From NCBI GenBank assembly GCA_022036555.1, contig CM039123.1, forward strand, positions 11,719,217-11,783,216: a stretch of DNA of 64,000 nucleotides, read 5' to 3'. A program made the position numbers and the translations under genes. Position 1 is the first letter of the stretch. Each line of letters opens with the position of its first letter. Below the pieces are notes generated by a model. It was not told the origin of the DNA, did not search any database, and was given only the letters and a program-made list of their open reading frames with translations. The DNA comes from Microstegium vimineum. Lineage: Eukaryota > Streptophyta > Magnoliopsida > Poales > Poaceae. Positions 23,163 through 34,709 of this stretch are shown piece after piece.

Positions 23163-24648
23163 TGAAAGCCCTAGTTTGGTTTTGGTTATTGTTGAAACCT
23201 ATTGGACTAACCCTATGCCTAAATATATAGAAAAGCTGAGGTGATCCAATCCAAGTGTTAAAGGTCTAACAAGTTTGCTAAGTGTTAAAGGACTTAAACC
23301 AAAATGGCTAACCCTAGCTTGTCCAATCCAAGGGTCACATCATATCAAGCCCTTTAATGGGTTTTGGTGAATTGAGTGGCAACATAATTAAAGGTCTAAC
23401 AAGTTTGAGTATAGGTATGTCGTACTATTAAGGGAGATGCAATACGAATGATAGACAAGTCTCAAGTGCTCAAACTAACCAAACCCAAGTGCTAACATGA
23501 GAGAAAACACTTAGAACTGCACCTGCACTTGTTGATCTTGGACATGTTCTCTATTGGGTTGGATAGACCTCGAAACAAGCTTTCCGAAATGTCTAAGATC
23601 ATAAAAACGGAGTTCGAAGTCAAAAGTTATGGTTGTTTTCGTGTGTGGTGACTTCTGTTGTTTGTGGGAGGGCGGCAGTGACGCCCTCGTACAGACAAAA
23701 CGGCTAGTTTTCGAATCCTAACGGATAGTTTGAGTGGGTGGCTATATATACTTATCCTAGGCCTCCTGGCTGGGCTGCTGATGTTCAGAACACTCCCAAA
23801 CCTTTCTAAAGCCATTTGAAAGCTCTCCCGACCCTCTCTTTGTGAGATTGAAGTGCTTAGTGAGTGATTAAGTGTTGGGGTTGTGTGATTAAGAGCTAGA
23901 GAGCAGATTGGAGCTAACCAAATATTGAGCACTTGTCGGGCTTCATCGATCTTCGTTGCGCATTTGTTACTCTTGGAAGTCAAGCCTCCTAGATGGCTAG
24001 GCATCGTCCGATGAGCTCCTGTGTTTGTGGTGAGCAGCGGGATCAGTTTGTAACTCTCTTTTGCGGCTAAGAAATTATCCCTCACTTCGAGAGTTTATTC
24101 TCTTGATTTGAGAACGAGGGAAGGGAAAGCCTTGGTGGCGAGCCTAGCCTTGTGCGGCATACCTCAACAACGTGGACTTACGCAAGTCTTGGCGGCGAGC
24201 TGAACCATGAGATAAATCTTTGTGTCTCGTGTGTTGTTTACTTTCTAGTATATCTTGCATAGACATTGCTAGTGTTTGAGGTTTTGATTTGAGCTTGTAT
24301 ATCATTTCTATGATATCTAGTGTTCAAGTGATTCTGTTGCAACATTTAGTAGCTCTAGTTATTAGGTTTATCTCTGCAAAATCTAAACTCGATTTGAGTT
24401 ATATTTGAAGAGTGGTAGTGTCGCCCTCTATTCTTATTGAGTCTCGAGCTAAAATTTTGTAGGGTTATGATTGAGCATCTCAAGTACTTAATCTCAAAGT
24501 TTGGGATGAATTGACCTACAGTCATAGAGCGACACTAACGCCCTCAAAAGAGGCAGTGCCACCCTCTGTGCTAAGATTTGTTTGAGCTAAAATTTTTAGG
24601 CCTATTCACCCCCCTCTAGGCCTCCTAGGCGACATCAAGGTCCTTTCA
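23163..24648 (+). repeat. 5' LTR of the second Sirevirus
   Basis: The LTR begins TGAAAGCCCTAG and ends GGTCCTTTCA, 1486 bp with TG...CA ends, directly followed by a primer-binding site. The terminal CTATTCACCCCCCTCTAGG block matches the LTR at 6737-7942. A stretch with AAAGGTCTAACAAGTTT occurs twice (near 23263 and 23393). Motifs like GGCAGTGACGCCCTC lie near 23670, 24411, 24530 and 24555, comparable to the CGGCAGTGCCG motif of the first element. The left flank is ACTAG; the matching right flank is not in the window. Confidence 0.85.
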
Positions 24649-24650
24649 AT

Positions 24651-24664
24651 TGGTATTCGAGCTA
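24651..24664 (+). other. Primer-binding site of the second Sirevirus
   Basis: TGGTATTCGAGC is close to TGGTATCAGAGC, the complement of the initiator tRNA-Met 3' end. It begins two bases after the LTR. Confidence 0.75.
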
Positions 24665-24701
24665 GGCTCTCTAATTCGGGCTTAACCGCCTTGAGAGAAC
24701 G

Positions 24702-25140
24702 ATGTCGACAAGTGGGGAGGTATCTCTAGAACTTCTACTTTTTGATGGCTCAAATTATACATCTTGGTCTGCTGCTATTTGATATTTTTAGGGCCATGGG
24801 TCCTCATATAGAGCAGATTGTAGATGTGAGCATTCCACCTCCTAGTGATAATTTGGATTATCTATCTATAGAGGAAATGAAATGCTTACAATACAATGCT
24901 TAAGCTACTAATGTCTTATTTAGTGCTTTGAGTGAAGATGTTCTTGATGCTGTCATATTTGGAGATGATGAACCACTTGGTGATGCTCATATCATTTGGA
25001 TCACTCTCAAAGAAAGATATGGTAAGTCCAAATGTGATGAGAAGTTGCTCGCATTGGAGAATCCAATTGAGGAGTACTCAACTTCATCGACAAGTAATGA
25101 GCCTCAAGTGATTCTTCCAAAAGTCCTAGGTGATCATGCC
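24702..25140 (+). pseudogene. Sirevirus gag, N-terminal part, broken
   Basis: The frame begins at the ATG at 24702 with an LLFDGSNYTSWS block, the standard Sirevirus/Copia gag start. It is disrupted by stops near 24780-24795 and 24900, then runs open from 24928 with the DAHIIWITLKERYG block. At 25140 it is cut by the chromovirus insertion; the gag continues at 49805. The capsid protein would form virus-like particles in a live element. Confidence 0.8.
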
Positions 25141-26553
25141 TTTCACACCCAATTTTAAGGATAAAATTGAATGCGAAAACTTATGTGCGCCCAGGGATCA
25201 ATCACACACATAAGCCGACAAATCTTTGAATAGTACCATTACATAGTGCTTATTACATAACGAATAATAGTCTTAATCAAAACATCGCAAAATAAAGATA
25301 ACTCTCGCGACAAAGCTCCACTTCACAGGGAACGCCGACTGGTTGATCACTAGCCTAGTACTCCTCACGGTAGTCTTTATAGCCATCGGATGAGGTTGAT
25401 AAAGCAAGGGTGAGCACTTAAAGTACTCAGCAAGAGTAACACAGGGTTATGAAGCTCAAAGGCTGACACTGTCTGTACTGCGGTTGCTCTTAACTTGGTC
25501 AAGTTTTACCAATACTTAGCTTTAGTTATGCATACCCAGTTGATAAACCACATGATAAGAATAATAATCATCCTTAACAATTAAACAACATGATCATCTA
25601 CACTGTGAGTTTTCCAGGCCGCTCATGACCGTGAGCACGGCTATCATGATAGATTTACACTTTGCAGAGGTTACGCACTTTACCCACAAGCCGTCTTGCC
25701 CATATGCCCGGGTTTATAACTCCCATAACACTGCCAAAGTGAGCGGGTAGGGTACACTACGAAGTCTTTCAAAAGTTCTTTCTAGCATGTAGCAGACCCT
25801 ACAGACCCAATGCAAAGGGGTATGTAAAGCCTCTACTCGATGGTACCCTTACGAAGCGGTCACCACCCTAGACCATGCCCTACAACCAGCTCGGCAAAGG
25901 AGACTTTCACGAACCACAAGCATGCTAGTCCAAACTTCATACTTAACTAAAGCCAGAGCCATGATAGCACTCATGGTTGCGTTATTATCCCAGCTTTTGC
26001 CCTACAGTGGGGTCCTATTCCATGTTGCTATAAAAGCCAATTTTAGATCATCGTTGCATAATCCATTAGTCAAGATTCATCTCATAATTCATAAAGCATA
26101 GCAGATCTAGCCATATGCAATAGTAACCCAAGGTGACAAGGTACAAGGTAACAAGCTATGGTAGAGATCTAAATAGGAATCAATTGAGACACATGCAATC
26201 ATGACTAGATGAATTATGGTGAATAGGACAACAAGGAGGATCCCATGTTAAACTTGCCTTGGTCACAAAACTCCTGGGGCTCTTGGTCTTCTGCAAAGAA
26301 CTCTGGAACACCGAAAATCTCACCGGCTGTACTCAATCAACATCACCACGCAATCATCCGACAATCATACACGAAGAAATAAAGATATAATTAGAACATT
26401 ACACCATAAACAATAAATAGGTTTTGAAAAGATTATAAAACAGATCTATACGATACTACGATCACATAGATACTTGTTTCACGCTAATCGGATATAAAAC
26501 GATTAAACTATAGATTAAATAAGATTTTAAAGAGCAAGATTAAAGTATATAAA
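25141..26553 (-). repeat. Chromovirus 3' LTR, distal piece
   Basis: Collinear with 47050-48462 of the intact LTR. It ends at the Tat insertion; the last five bases ATAAA are one copy of the Tat target duplication. The terminal dinucleotide is mutated (TT for TG on the plus strand). Confidence 0.92.
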
Positions 26554-27635
26554 TGTTGGCACCGTTTTTTGACATGTGTCAAGTGGGCTAAGGCTTAACT
26601 GGTTAATGGTCGTTCTCCATCGACATCGGGAGATGTTGCCGATGAAAAAGTGCTGCGGAAAGACCAAGTGCGTTGCCGATGGAAGCTGATGAGCTTTGCC
26701 GACAAGTTAATTGGTGAAGTCTTGCTGAAAGTGATTGCCGATGAAAAGTCATCGCCGATGACTTGCCGATTGCCGATGGAGGCTCGTTGCCGATTGCCGA
26801 TAAGAGATGGTTGCCGATTGCCGATGAGGTTTATTGCCGATTGTCGACGAAGAGATGCTGCTGATTGCTGATCGGGAAAGTATTGCCGATGCCGATGGGC
26901 GTGACTTAGCACTTGGCGGCAGCAGAGGATTACGAGTGGCCAAAGAAGGAAGGTGCGGATTGAAGGGATTTGCCGATGGAAAGTTTTCATCGAAGAGGAG
27001 AGCAAGGAAACTGGTGTTTTGTACCAGTATTATTATAGTAGTTTGAGTTCGACTCTTGCATGAGTCGTTTATTTTCCTTTAAAATAGGTGTGTTTCTTTA
27101 GGAAATAAATATTGTTATCCGGCTCCTGCGCGAGTCAGTTTCCTTTAAAGTAGGAGTTTGTTTTAGGAAGGATATGTGTCGTGTCTTTGTATAACTCTCC
27201 ATGCGGGAGTATAAATATGTGCCCGAGGGCTATGGAATAAATAATCAATCCAATTCAAAACAAACCAATTCTACTTTTATCTTACTTTTATCGCAATTTA
27301 CCTTTTACTGCATTAGCTATAGTTTTCAACGAGTTCTTCAAGCTTTCGATGGGCTGCATCACCTTGATCTCCGTCAAATCCTTGCTAGTTCCGTGTGGGA
27401 GTACCTCTAGGCTTTGGCAATCCGGGCGCATCGCTGTTTGCCTCGTCTAGCTCTGCTCTAGTTACCCTTGATCAATCTGAGCCTCGACGTCCGGGCGCAT
27501 CGCTGTCGTCTCGTTCAGCTTGTTCTAGTTATCATCCTTGTCGATTGATTGGTCAAATCGACTGGCACGCTCTCGACATCGAGCTTTGGGTAATAGCCCG
27601 AGGTGTTCACAGATCTGACGCTTTTTGTGTCAACA
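26554..27635 (+). repeat. Tat element 5' LTR
   Basis: Starts TGTTGGCACCG, ends GTGTCAACA. Positions 26630-26960 hold about fourteen GCCGAT copies, some as direct TTGCCGATTGCCGAT doublets. A TATA box lies at 27210-27217. Confidence 0.93.
27210..27217 (+). promoter_or_regulatory. LTR TATA box of the Tat element
   Basis: TATAAATA in a GGGAGTATAAATATGTGCCC context, repeated exactly in the 3' LTR at 39197-39204. Confidence 0.7.
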
Positions 27636-27662
27636 CCTCTTTTGGCACGCCCAGTGGGACCA
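27636..27662 (+). other. Presumed primer-binding-site region of the Tat element
   Basis: CCTCTTTTGGCACGCCCAG follows the 5' LTR, the usual place and general look of a Tat primer site. I do not assign the tRNA. Confidence 0.5.
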
Positions 27663-27687
27663 GATTATACAGATCTACACATTCGAC

Positions 27688-29820
27688 ATGGCTGATCACG
27701 CCGATGTCAACCAGAGGAATGTCATTGAAGTGTCTGAGGCCGATCTGAAAGATGATCAGAAGCAGGCCATGGAGCGGGCTATGGAGGAATACAGGCAGCT
27801 GTATCTCAAATCCTTCAGCCTCAGCAGGAGTGGCGAAGCAATTTAGAAGCAAGATCCGCCGTTGCCACGGCAGGTCACGTACGACGCCAACCCTGGTAAG
27901 CTGCAAGAGATGGTTAATGCCGCTGTAAGTCAAGCTTTGATTAACCACTCCAGCGTGCTGTCCAATACTATCTACAATGTTGTCGCACAAACGTTCAAAG
28001 AAGGACATGCACCGCGATATGCCGGTCCAGCGTACCATCAACCTGGATTGGCATCTGCAAGCCCATCGGCGGCCCAAATGGCGTCTTCCACCCCTGTGGA
28101 ACCGTCTGCCGATGTGGCTACATCACCAAGACCGAACGCTGGCGACACCACCAAGTTCAATGCAGATCCGGCCGCATCGGCAACTTCAGGGCCAGCCCCC
28201 GCTAACTGGTGGGGATACGGTATGCCTCCGAATCTATATGCCGGCTCTAATCTGGTGCAGGGAGATGGTTCATCCTGGAGGAATTCTACGGCATCGGCAA
28301 CACAATCACAGCCGATGGCTCATATGATGCACAACTCTGCGCCTGCTCCTACCATACAAGTGCCATCAGATGACCTCCAAGTAATCCCCAAGATACCTCT
28401 GATGCCACCATCGCCAAGCTCCGTGCCGATGCAACATATCACAACCGCTGTCAGTCAATCTCTGGCGGCAAATTCTCAAGCTGGAGTGCCGATTCCCCAA
28501 GGTAACCTGGTGATCAATTGCTCTAGAATTCAAGAGCCGCATGCTCCGATCAGCTATCAGCCATCGGCAGGTCATATGCCGATACTTTATAATCCTGGAT
28601 GGGTCAACCAGCCGCCAGCTCAGCAGCCTGGTGTGCCGATGCTTTATTATGGAGGCCCAACTTACACTCAGAGCGGACCATCGGTACAACAACCGATGAA
28701 TGTGACGGTTCAGCCAACTCCGCCAAGTATGCCAAACTATCTATCGGTAAGTCAGCCGATGCATAGCATCCAGATGACTGGTGCTGCGCCCGCGACTACT
28801 GCACATCTTCAAGAGGCGCGTCAGCCGACTCCACCAGTCGACAATCAGCCAATGAGTCGGCAAGAGCAGGACGCATACTGGGTCGGTAAGATTGCCGAAG
28901 TCATGAATGAGCAATTCGGTATCAAACCCAAGGTCAACACATACTCCTATCGGACCCCGTACCCGCCTGCATATGACTTGATTCCTCTTCCAAATCGGTA
29001 CAAGGTGCTCAATTTTACCAAGTTCTCCGGCCAAGACGACACGTCGACAATGGAGCATATCAACCGCTTCATTATTCAGTGTGGAGAAGCTGCCAGTAGG
29101 GAGGAGTTAAGGGTGAGATTGTTCTCTTCGTCATTGTCTAGATCGGCATTCACATGGTTCATATCGTTGCCTTCAAATTCTATAATTACATGGGCCGATC
29201 TGGAGAGGCAATTTCACAAGTACTTCTTTGCTGGCATACATGAGAAGAAGCTTACCGATCTGGTCAAAATGAGGCAACGCAACGATGAATCGGTAGAGAG
29301 CTTCGTGCAAAGGCTGCGGGACGTGAAGAACAAGTGCTACAGTCTGGTGCTTGATGATCGGCAACTAGCAGATTTGGCCTTCCAAGGGTTACTACCGCAT
29401 ATCAAGGACAAGTACGCATCCCAGGAGTTTGAGAGCCTGAGTCACCTGGTGCAGAGGATTGTCGATCAAGATATCAAAGCCTTTGAGCCCAGGAAGACTT
29501 GGAATAAGAAGGTAACCTTCATCGGGAAAGAAGAAGACTCTGGATCGGATGAAGAGCTGAACGTCGAAGCGGCCGAATGGGTGAAGGATAAGAAGCCTGT
29601 GTCTTGTCCATTCCACCAAAAAGAAACTGAGAGGTTCACCTTTGACATCACCAAGGCCGATAGGATGTTTGACCTATTGCTGCAAGAGGGGCGAATCAAG
29701 TTGGCGCCCAATCAAGTGATTCCGTCGGCCGAACAACTCAGGAAGATTAGGTACTGCAAGTGGCATAATGCAACCTCACACAGTACCAATGACTGCAAAG
29801 TATTCAGGCAGCAGTTGTAG
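27688..29820 (+). pseudogene. Tat gag, one in-frame stop
   Basis: Starts at the ATG at 27688 (MADHADVNQ). A TAG at 27844-27846 breaks it, and it runs open in the same frame to 29820. The N-terminal 340 residues are Pro/Gln/Ser-rich and disordered-looking. From about residue 380 after the stop comes a retrotransposon capsid domain (LNFTKFSGQDD, AFTWFISLP, FVQRLRDVKN). Near the end is a Cys/His cluster (CKWHNATSHSTNDC) in the zinc-knuckle position, followed by another in-frame TAG at 29818-29820. Gag forms the particle and packages the RNA. Several GCCGAT/ATCGGC copies occur within the codons in different frames. Confidence 0.9.
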
Positions 29821-31353
29821 TCGGAGATCGAATCTGGGCGTATCAAGTTTGAAAACTCTAAAGTCCAGAAACCAATGAAGATAGATCAGCACCCATTCGC
29901 AAACAATATGGTGGAGATCAGCGAAAAGACCAGAGTGCTAACATTGGAAGCTGCCAGAAAGAACTCATCAGTAGACCCTGGTTACTAAGCGCCTGAGCAC
30001 GATGCAAGGAGGTTTGCCGATGACAGAAGGGGTAAGAAGGTTGCCGATGAAGGTAACAGTGCCGACAGGGCTCCTAGGGTTGTGATCACGCACAAACAGC
30101 CAAGGCGAAGTCATCGGCAATCACGTGAAGAACGGTATCGGCAAGAAGAAGAGGAGCATCGGGAATGGCTTCGACACAAGGACCACTGGATGTGTCCTTT
30201 CTTCGTTCATTGCTGGGAAGAAGGCATCAAGCTGCCCACTGCCGATAACTGTCCAGAATGCAATGCGTACTACACAGCCGATCGGTCAGGTAAGCGACCT
30301 TGTTTTGATGATCAGGCACCTAGGTACACCAGGCCACTCAGAGAGAACAGATCGGCACATGACCGACTGGGGGGCAAGCTCAGTGCCCATGATCGGCTTG
30401 ACAGGCGTGTTGACCAGGGGGAGCTGGAGGAGATGACCAATGCTAGAGTGCCCGACGAAGAGATATTCTCCAGAGATCCCAACATCGGAAGAAGTGCCGA
30501 TGTAAGCGGTGAGAAGCAACACCAACCCGTCTGGAAGACCAAGCTTCCTCCATGGTGTCCTAAGGGTTCGACTAAGACCCAGAAGAGGAGGATTCAACGC
30601 CAGCGCTGCGACGACCTGTATGACAGTGCAGAACCCTCGGGAGAGAAGCAATGGAGGCCGAAGCGTAAGGACAGGGGCCCATCGGCAAATATAAACATAG
30701 TTGTCATGTTGCCGATGGAGTTCATGGCGCCCGTCAGCGATGATGAAGAAGCCGCCGATATGGCGCAATTGGTGCTGGATCCGATGACGACTATCTTTGA
30801 GAAGCCCGCCGAAGATGAGAGGCAGCACTTGAGGGCTCTGTTTGTTAAAGGTAAAGTAGACGGTCAGCCGATGACCAAAATGCTAGTGGATGGCGGCGCG
30901 TCGATCAATATAATGCCCTATGTCGTGTTCAGAAAGCTTGGCAAAGGTGATCAGGATTTGGTCGAAACTGACATGAAGCTCAAGGACTTCGAAGGCAACA
31001 TGTCAACCGCCATGGGAGGCGTATGCGTTGACTTAACCATCGGCAGTAAAACTTTGCCGACAACGTTCTTTGTAATCAGCGGCAAAGGCACGTACAACTT
31101 GCTCCTCAGAAGGGATTGGATCCATGCTAATTGCTGTATCCCTTCTACCATGCATCAAAGCCTGGTACAGTGGATCGGGGATAGAATTGAAGTCGTCCGC
31201 GGTGAAGCCCCATCTACTGTTGCATCGGCAGAGTTAGACACTTATGAGCAGACCAGGTGTATATCTGGTGAAGCCTGGGATAAAGAGTTCCTCAAAGTTG
31301 CCGATTACCGCATCAAGCCGATCCAAGCAGTCGGTCCTGAGGAGGAGTCTTAA
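29821..31353 (+). pseudogene. Tat gag C-terminal region and aspartic protease
   Basis: It continues the gag frame after the TAG at 29818. A stop lies near 29986 and a long open part covers 30082-31353. A charged, Arg-rich segment with a Cys-rich patch (CPFFVHCWEEG, CPECNAYY) precedes the retropepsin domain. The active-site motif LVDGGASINIMP is near 30885-30915, with a DGGA variant of the DTG/DSG triad usual in Tat and Athila elements, and a LLRRDWIHA block follows. The stop TAA at 31351-31353 overlaps the ATG of pol as TAATG. The protease would cut the polyprotein. Confidence 0.88.
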
Positions 31354-34300
31354 TGGATCAGTTCACCGATGACGGAAAATTGGGACAGGGCTTCACGTCT
31401 GCCGATGACTTGCTCGAGGTCGACATCGGCGATGGTAGTAAACCTAGGTCTACTTTTATTAGTGCTAAGTTAGATTCCCAATGTAAGCAGCAGTTAATCG
31501 ATTTATTGAAAGAGAATAAAGATTGTTTTGCTTGGGATTATACAGAGATGCCTGGTTTAGACCGATCAATAGTTGAACATCGGTTACCCATCAAGTCTGG
31601 TTTTCAGCCACATCGGCAGCCAGCACGCCGATGCAATCCTACTATCTTACCCGATATTAAGGTTGAGATTACCAAGTTGATCGAGGCTGGATTTATTCGG
31701 CAATGCCGATATGCTGATTGGATCTCTAATGTGGTTCCTGTGTATAAAAAGAATGGAAAACTCCGAGTTTGCATTGATTTCAGGAATCTGAACAAGGCTA
31801 CGCCAATGGGTGGCTACCCGATGCCTGTTGCCGATCTGCTGATCGATGCTGCTGCTGGGCACCAAATTATTAGCTTTATGGATGGTAATGCTGGGTATAA
31901 TCAAATATTCATGGCTGAAGAAGACATATCCAAGACTGCTTTCCGATGTCCAGGTCACGTTGGCTTATTTGAGTGGGTAGTCATGACTTTTGGCTTGAAG
32001 AATGCCGGTGCTACTTATCAGAGGGCAATGAATTTTATATTTCATAAGTATATCGGCACAATAGTTGAAATCTACATCGATGACGTGGTGGTTAAGTCTG
32101 GAGACTTCAAAAAGCATCTTGCCGATTTGCGGAAGATATTAGAGTGCACAAGGGAGCATGGGTTAAAGATGAATCCTAATAAGTGCGCGTTTGGCGTATC
32201 GGCAGGGCAGTTTCTGGGTTTCATGGTGCATCAGAGAGGCATTGAAATCGACAAAAAGTCTATTGATGCAATTAATAGGGTAGTTGCTCCCACAAACAAG
32301 ACTGAGTTGCAGTCTCTGATCGGCAAGATTAATTTCATTAGAAGATTTATATCCAATCTGTCTGGTAAGATTAAATCTTTTAGTCCTCTGTTAAAGTTGA
32401 AAGCCGATCAAGAGTTTATATGGAGAGAAGAGCAGTAGACAGCCTTAGAAGAGATTAAAAGATACTTGGTAAATCCTCCAGTCTTAGTTCCACCTCAACA
32501 CGGGAAGCCTTTCAGGTTATATTTGTCTGCCGATGACGGTGTTATCGGATCAACCTTAATTCAAGAGTTTGAGGGGAAAGAGCGTGTAATATATTACCTG
32601 AGCAGAAGATTGGTGGATGCTGAAACCAGGTATTCGGCTATAGAAAGATTGTGCTTATGTTTATACTTCTCTTGTATTAAATTAAGACATTATTTACTGT
32701 CGGCCGAATGCACTGTTGTCTGCAAAGATGATGTGGTCAAGTACATGTTGTCAATGCCGATTTTGAGTGGACGAATCAGTAAGTGGATTTTGGCGCTATC
32801 AGAGTTTGACCTAAGGTATGAATCGGCTAAAGCTGTTAAGGGTCAGGTAATGGCTGATTTCGTTACTAAGCACTGCAATGTGGTGAGCTTTGTTGAGATT
32901 GCTCCTTGGGCTCTATTCTTTGATGGGTCTACGTGCAAGGATGGAGCAGGTATCGGTATTCTGTTGATTTCACCCCGAGGACAGAGGTATGAGATTTCAT
33001 TGTCGATTGTTGCTACTTCGACCAACAATCAGGCTGAGTACCAGGCTTTGCTTAAGGGGTTGGAACTACTCAGGGAGGTGCGTGCCGATGCTGTTAAAAT
33101 CTTCGGTGATTCCATGTTGGTGATTAATCAGTTGATCGGGACATATGAGTGCCAAAGCAAAGTGTTAATTGCAGCCCATGAGCGGTGTTTGCAGTTGTTA
33201 AAAGAATTCAAAGAATACCGCCTTGAACACATTCGAAGGTTGCATAATGAAGAGGCCAATCGGTTAGCACAGAATGCCTCAGGATATCAGCCGATTCAGG
33301 AAGTCACGACATCGGTAACAGTTGCCGATGACTGGAAAAAGGAGATTGCCGATTACTTGAGGGATCCATCCAGGAAAGTTGAGAGGCGTCTAAGGTTCCA
33401 AGCTACTAAGTATGTGCTCCTTGATAATGAGTTGTATTATCGGACAATTGATGGGGTTTTACTTAGATGTCTTGGCAAAGAGGAATCAAAAGGGTTGATG
33501 GGTGAGATCCATGAAGGTGTATGTGGAGCGCATCAATCGGCATTCAAGATGAAGTGGATGATTAGGCGGAATGGATATTATTGGCCAACAATCCTTGAAG
33601 ATTGCTTCAATTATTTCAAAGGGTGCCAGGACTGTCAGAAGTTTGGTAATGTGCAAAGGGCACCTGCATCGGCAATGAATCCTATAATCAAGCCTTGGCC
33701 GTTCAGAGGATGGGCTATTGATCTCATCGGCCAAATTTATCCGCCATCGAGCAAGGGGCACAAATTCATACTTGTTGCTACTGATTACTTTACCAAGTGG
33801 GTCGAAGCAATCCCCTTGAAGAAGGTGACGTCGGCAAACATGGTGGATTTCGTTAAGGAGCACATCGTTTACCGATTCGGTATTCCTCAGACTATCACTA
33901 CCGATCAAGGGACCATGTTCACATCGGGAGAGTTTGATGACTTTGCAGTTAGCATGGGTTTCAAGGTGTTGAATTCTTCTCCTTATTATGCTCAAGCTAA
34001 TGGTCAAGCTGAAGCGACTAATAAGGGAGTCATTAAGCTTATAAAACGTAAGATTGAAGAGAACCCTAGAAGGTGGCATGTGGTCTTAAACGAAGCTTTG
34101 TGGTCGTATCGGATGGCTTGTCATGGTGCAACCAAGGTCTCGCCGTATCAATCTGTTTATGGACACGATGCTGTCCTACCTTGGGAAATCAAAACTGGTT
34201 CTAGGCGATTGTCTTTTCAGGATCAATTGACGACTGATGATTATATTACTCTGATGAAAGATGAGTTAGAAGATTTGGTAGGTCATCGGTTGAGAGCATT

Positions 34301-34589
34301 AATTAGTATTGAAGAGAACAAAAAGAGGGTTGCCCGATGGTATGATAAGAAAGTAAAAGTAAAGGAATTTGCCGATGGCGATTTGGTTTGGAAGTTGATT
34401 TTACCGATTGGGACTAAGAGCTCTAAATTTGGGAAGTGGTCCCCTAATTGGGAAGGTCCTTATTGGGTAAAACAGTCTGCTCCTGGTAATGCGTACATTT
34501 TGGAAACTCTCGAAGGAGTGGCGTTTTCTAGGGCGATCAACGACAAATACTTAAAAAGATATTACCCTAGCATATGGGTAGATGCATAG
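31353..34589 (+). pseudogene. Tat pol: RT, RNase H, second RNase H, integrase
   Basis: Starts at the ATG at 31353 and is open to 34589 except for one TAG at 32436-32438. RT lies at about 31560-32250 with the catalytic YIDDVVV box at 32070-32090. RNase H is at about 32480-32880. A second RNase H at about 32900-33290 (FFDGSTCKDGAGIG, NNQAEYQALL, FGDSMLVI) is a Tat hallmark. The integrase zinc region is at 33510-33650 (HEGVCGAH and CQDCQKFG), and the core has the D-D-E residues in AIDLIG, TTDQGT and GQAEATNK. The catalytic positions look intact, so the stop is the main visible lesion. It is in the -1 frame relative to gag-protease. Confidence 0.93.
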
Positions 34590-34709
34590 TGCTTAGTCGA
34601 ATGCCGATGAAAAGAAAAGTTACAAAAACATCGGTAAAAACAAACTAGCCTTATATTACAAATCAAGATCAGGTGTCAAGTTACAATTCTCGCCGATACA
34701 ACAGATAAA

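Noticed and set aside
27844..27846. In-frame TAG in Tat gag as a recoding site
   Set aside because: Other lesions of the same kind occur further along this copy (29818, 29986, 32436), so decay is simpler.
28366..30828. Several minus-strand ORFs of 60-180 codons
   Set aside because: Shadows of the Tat gag and protease frames.
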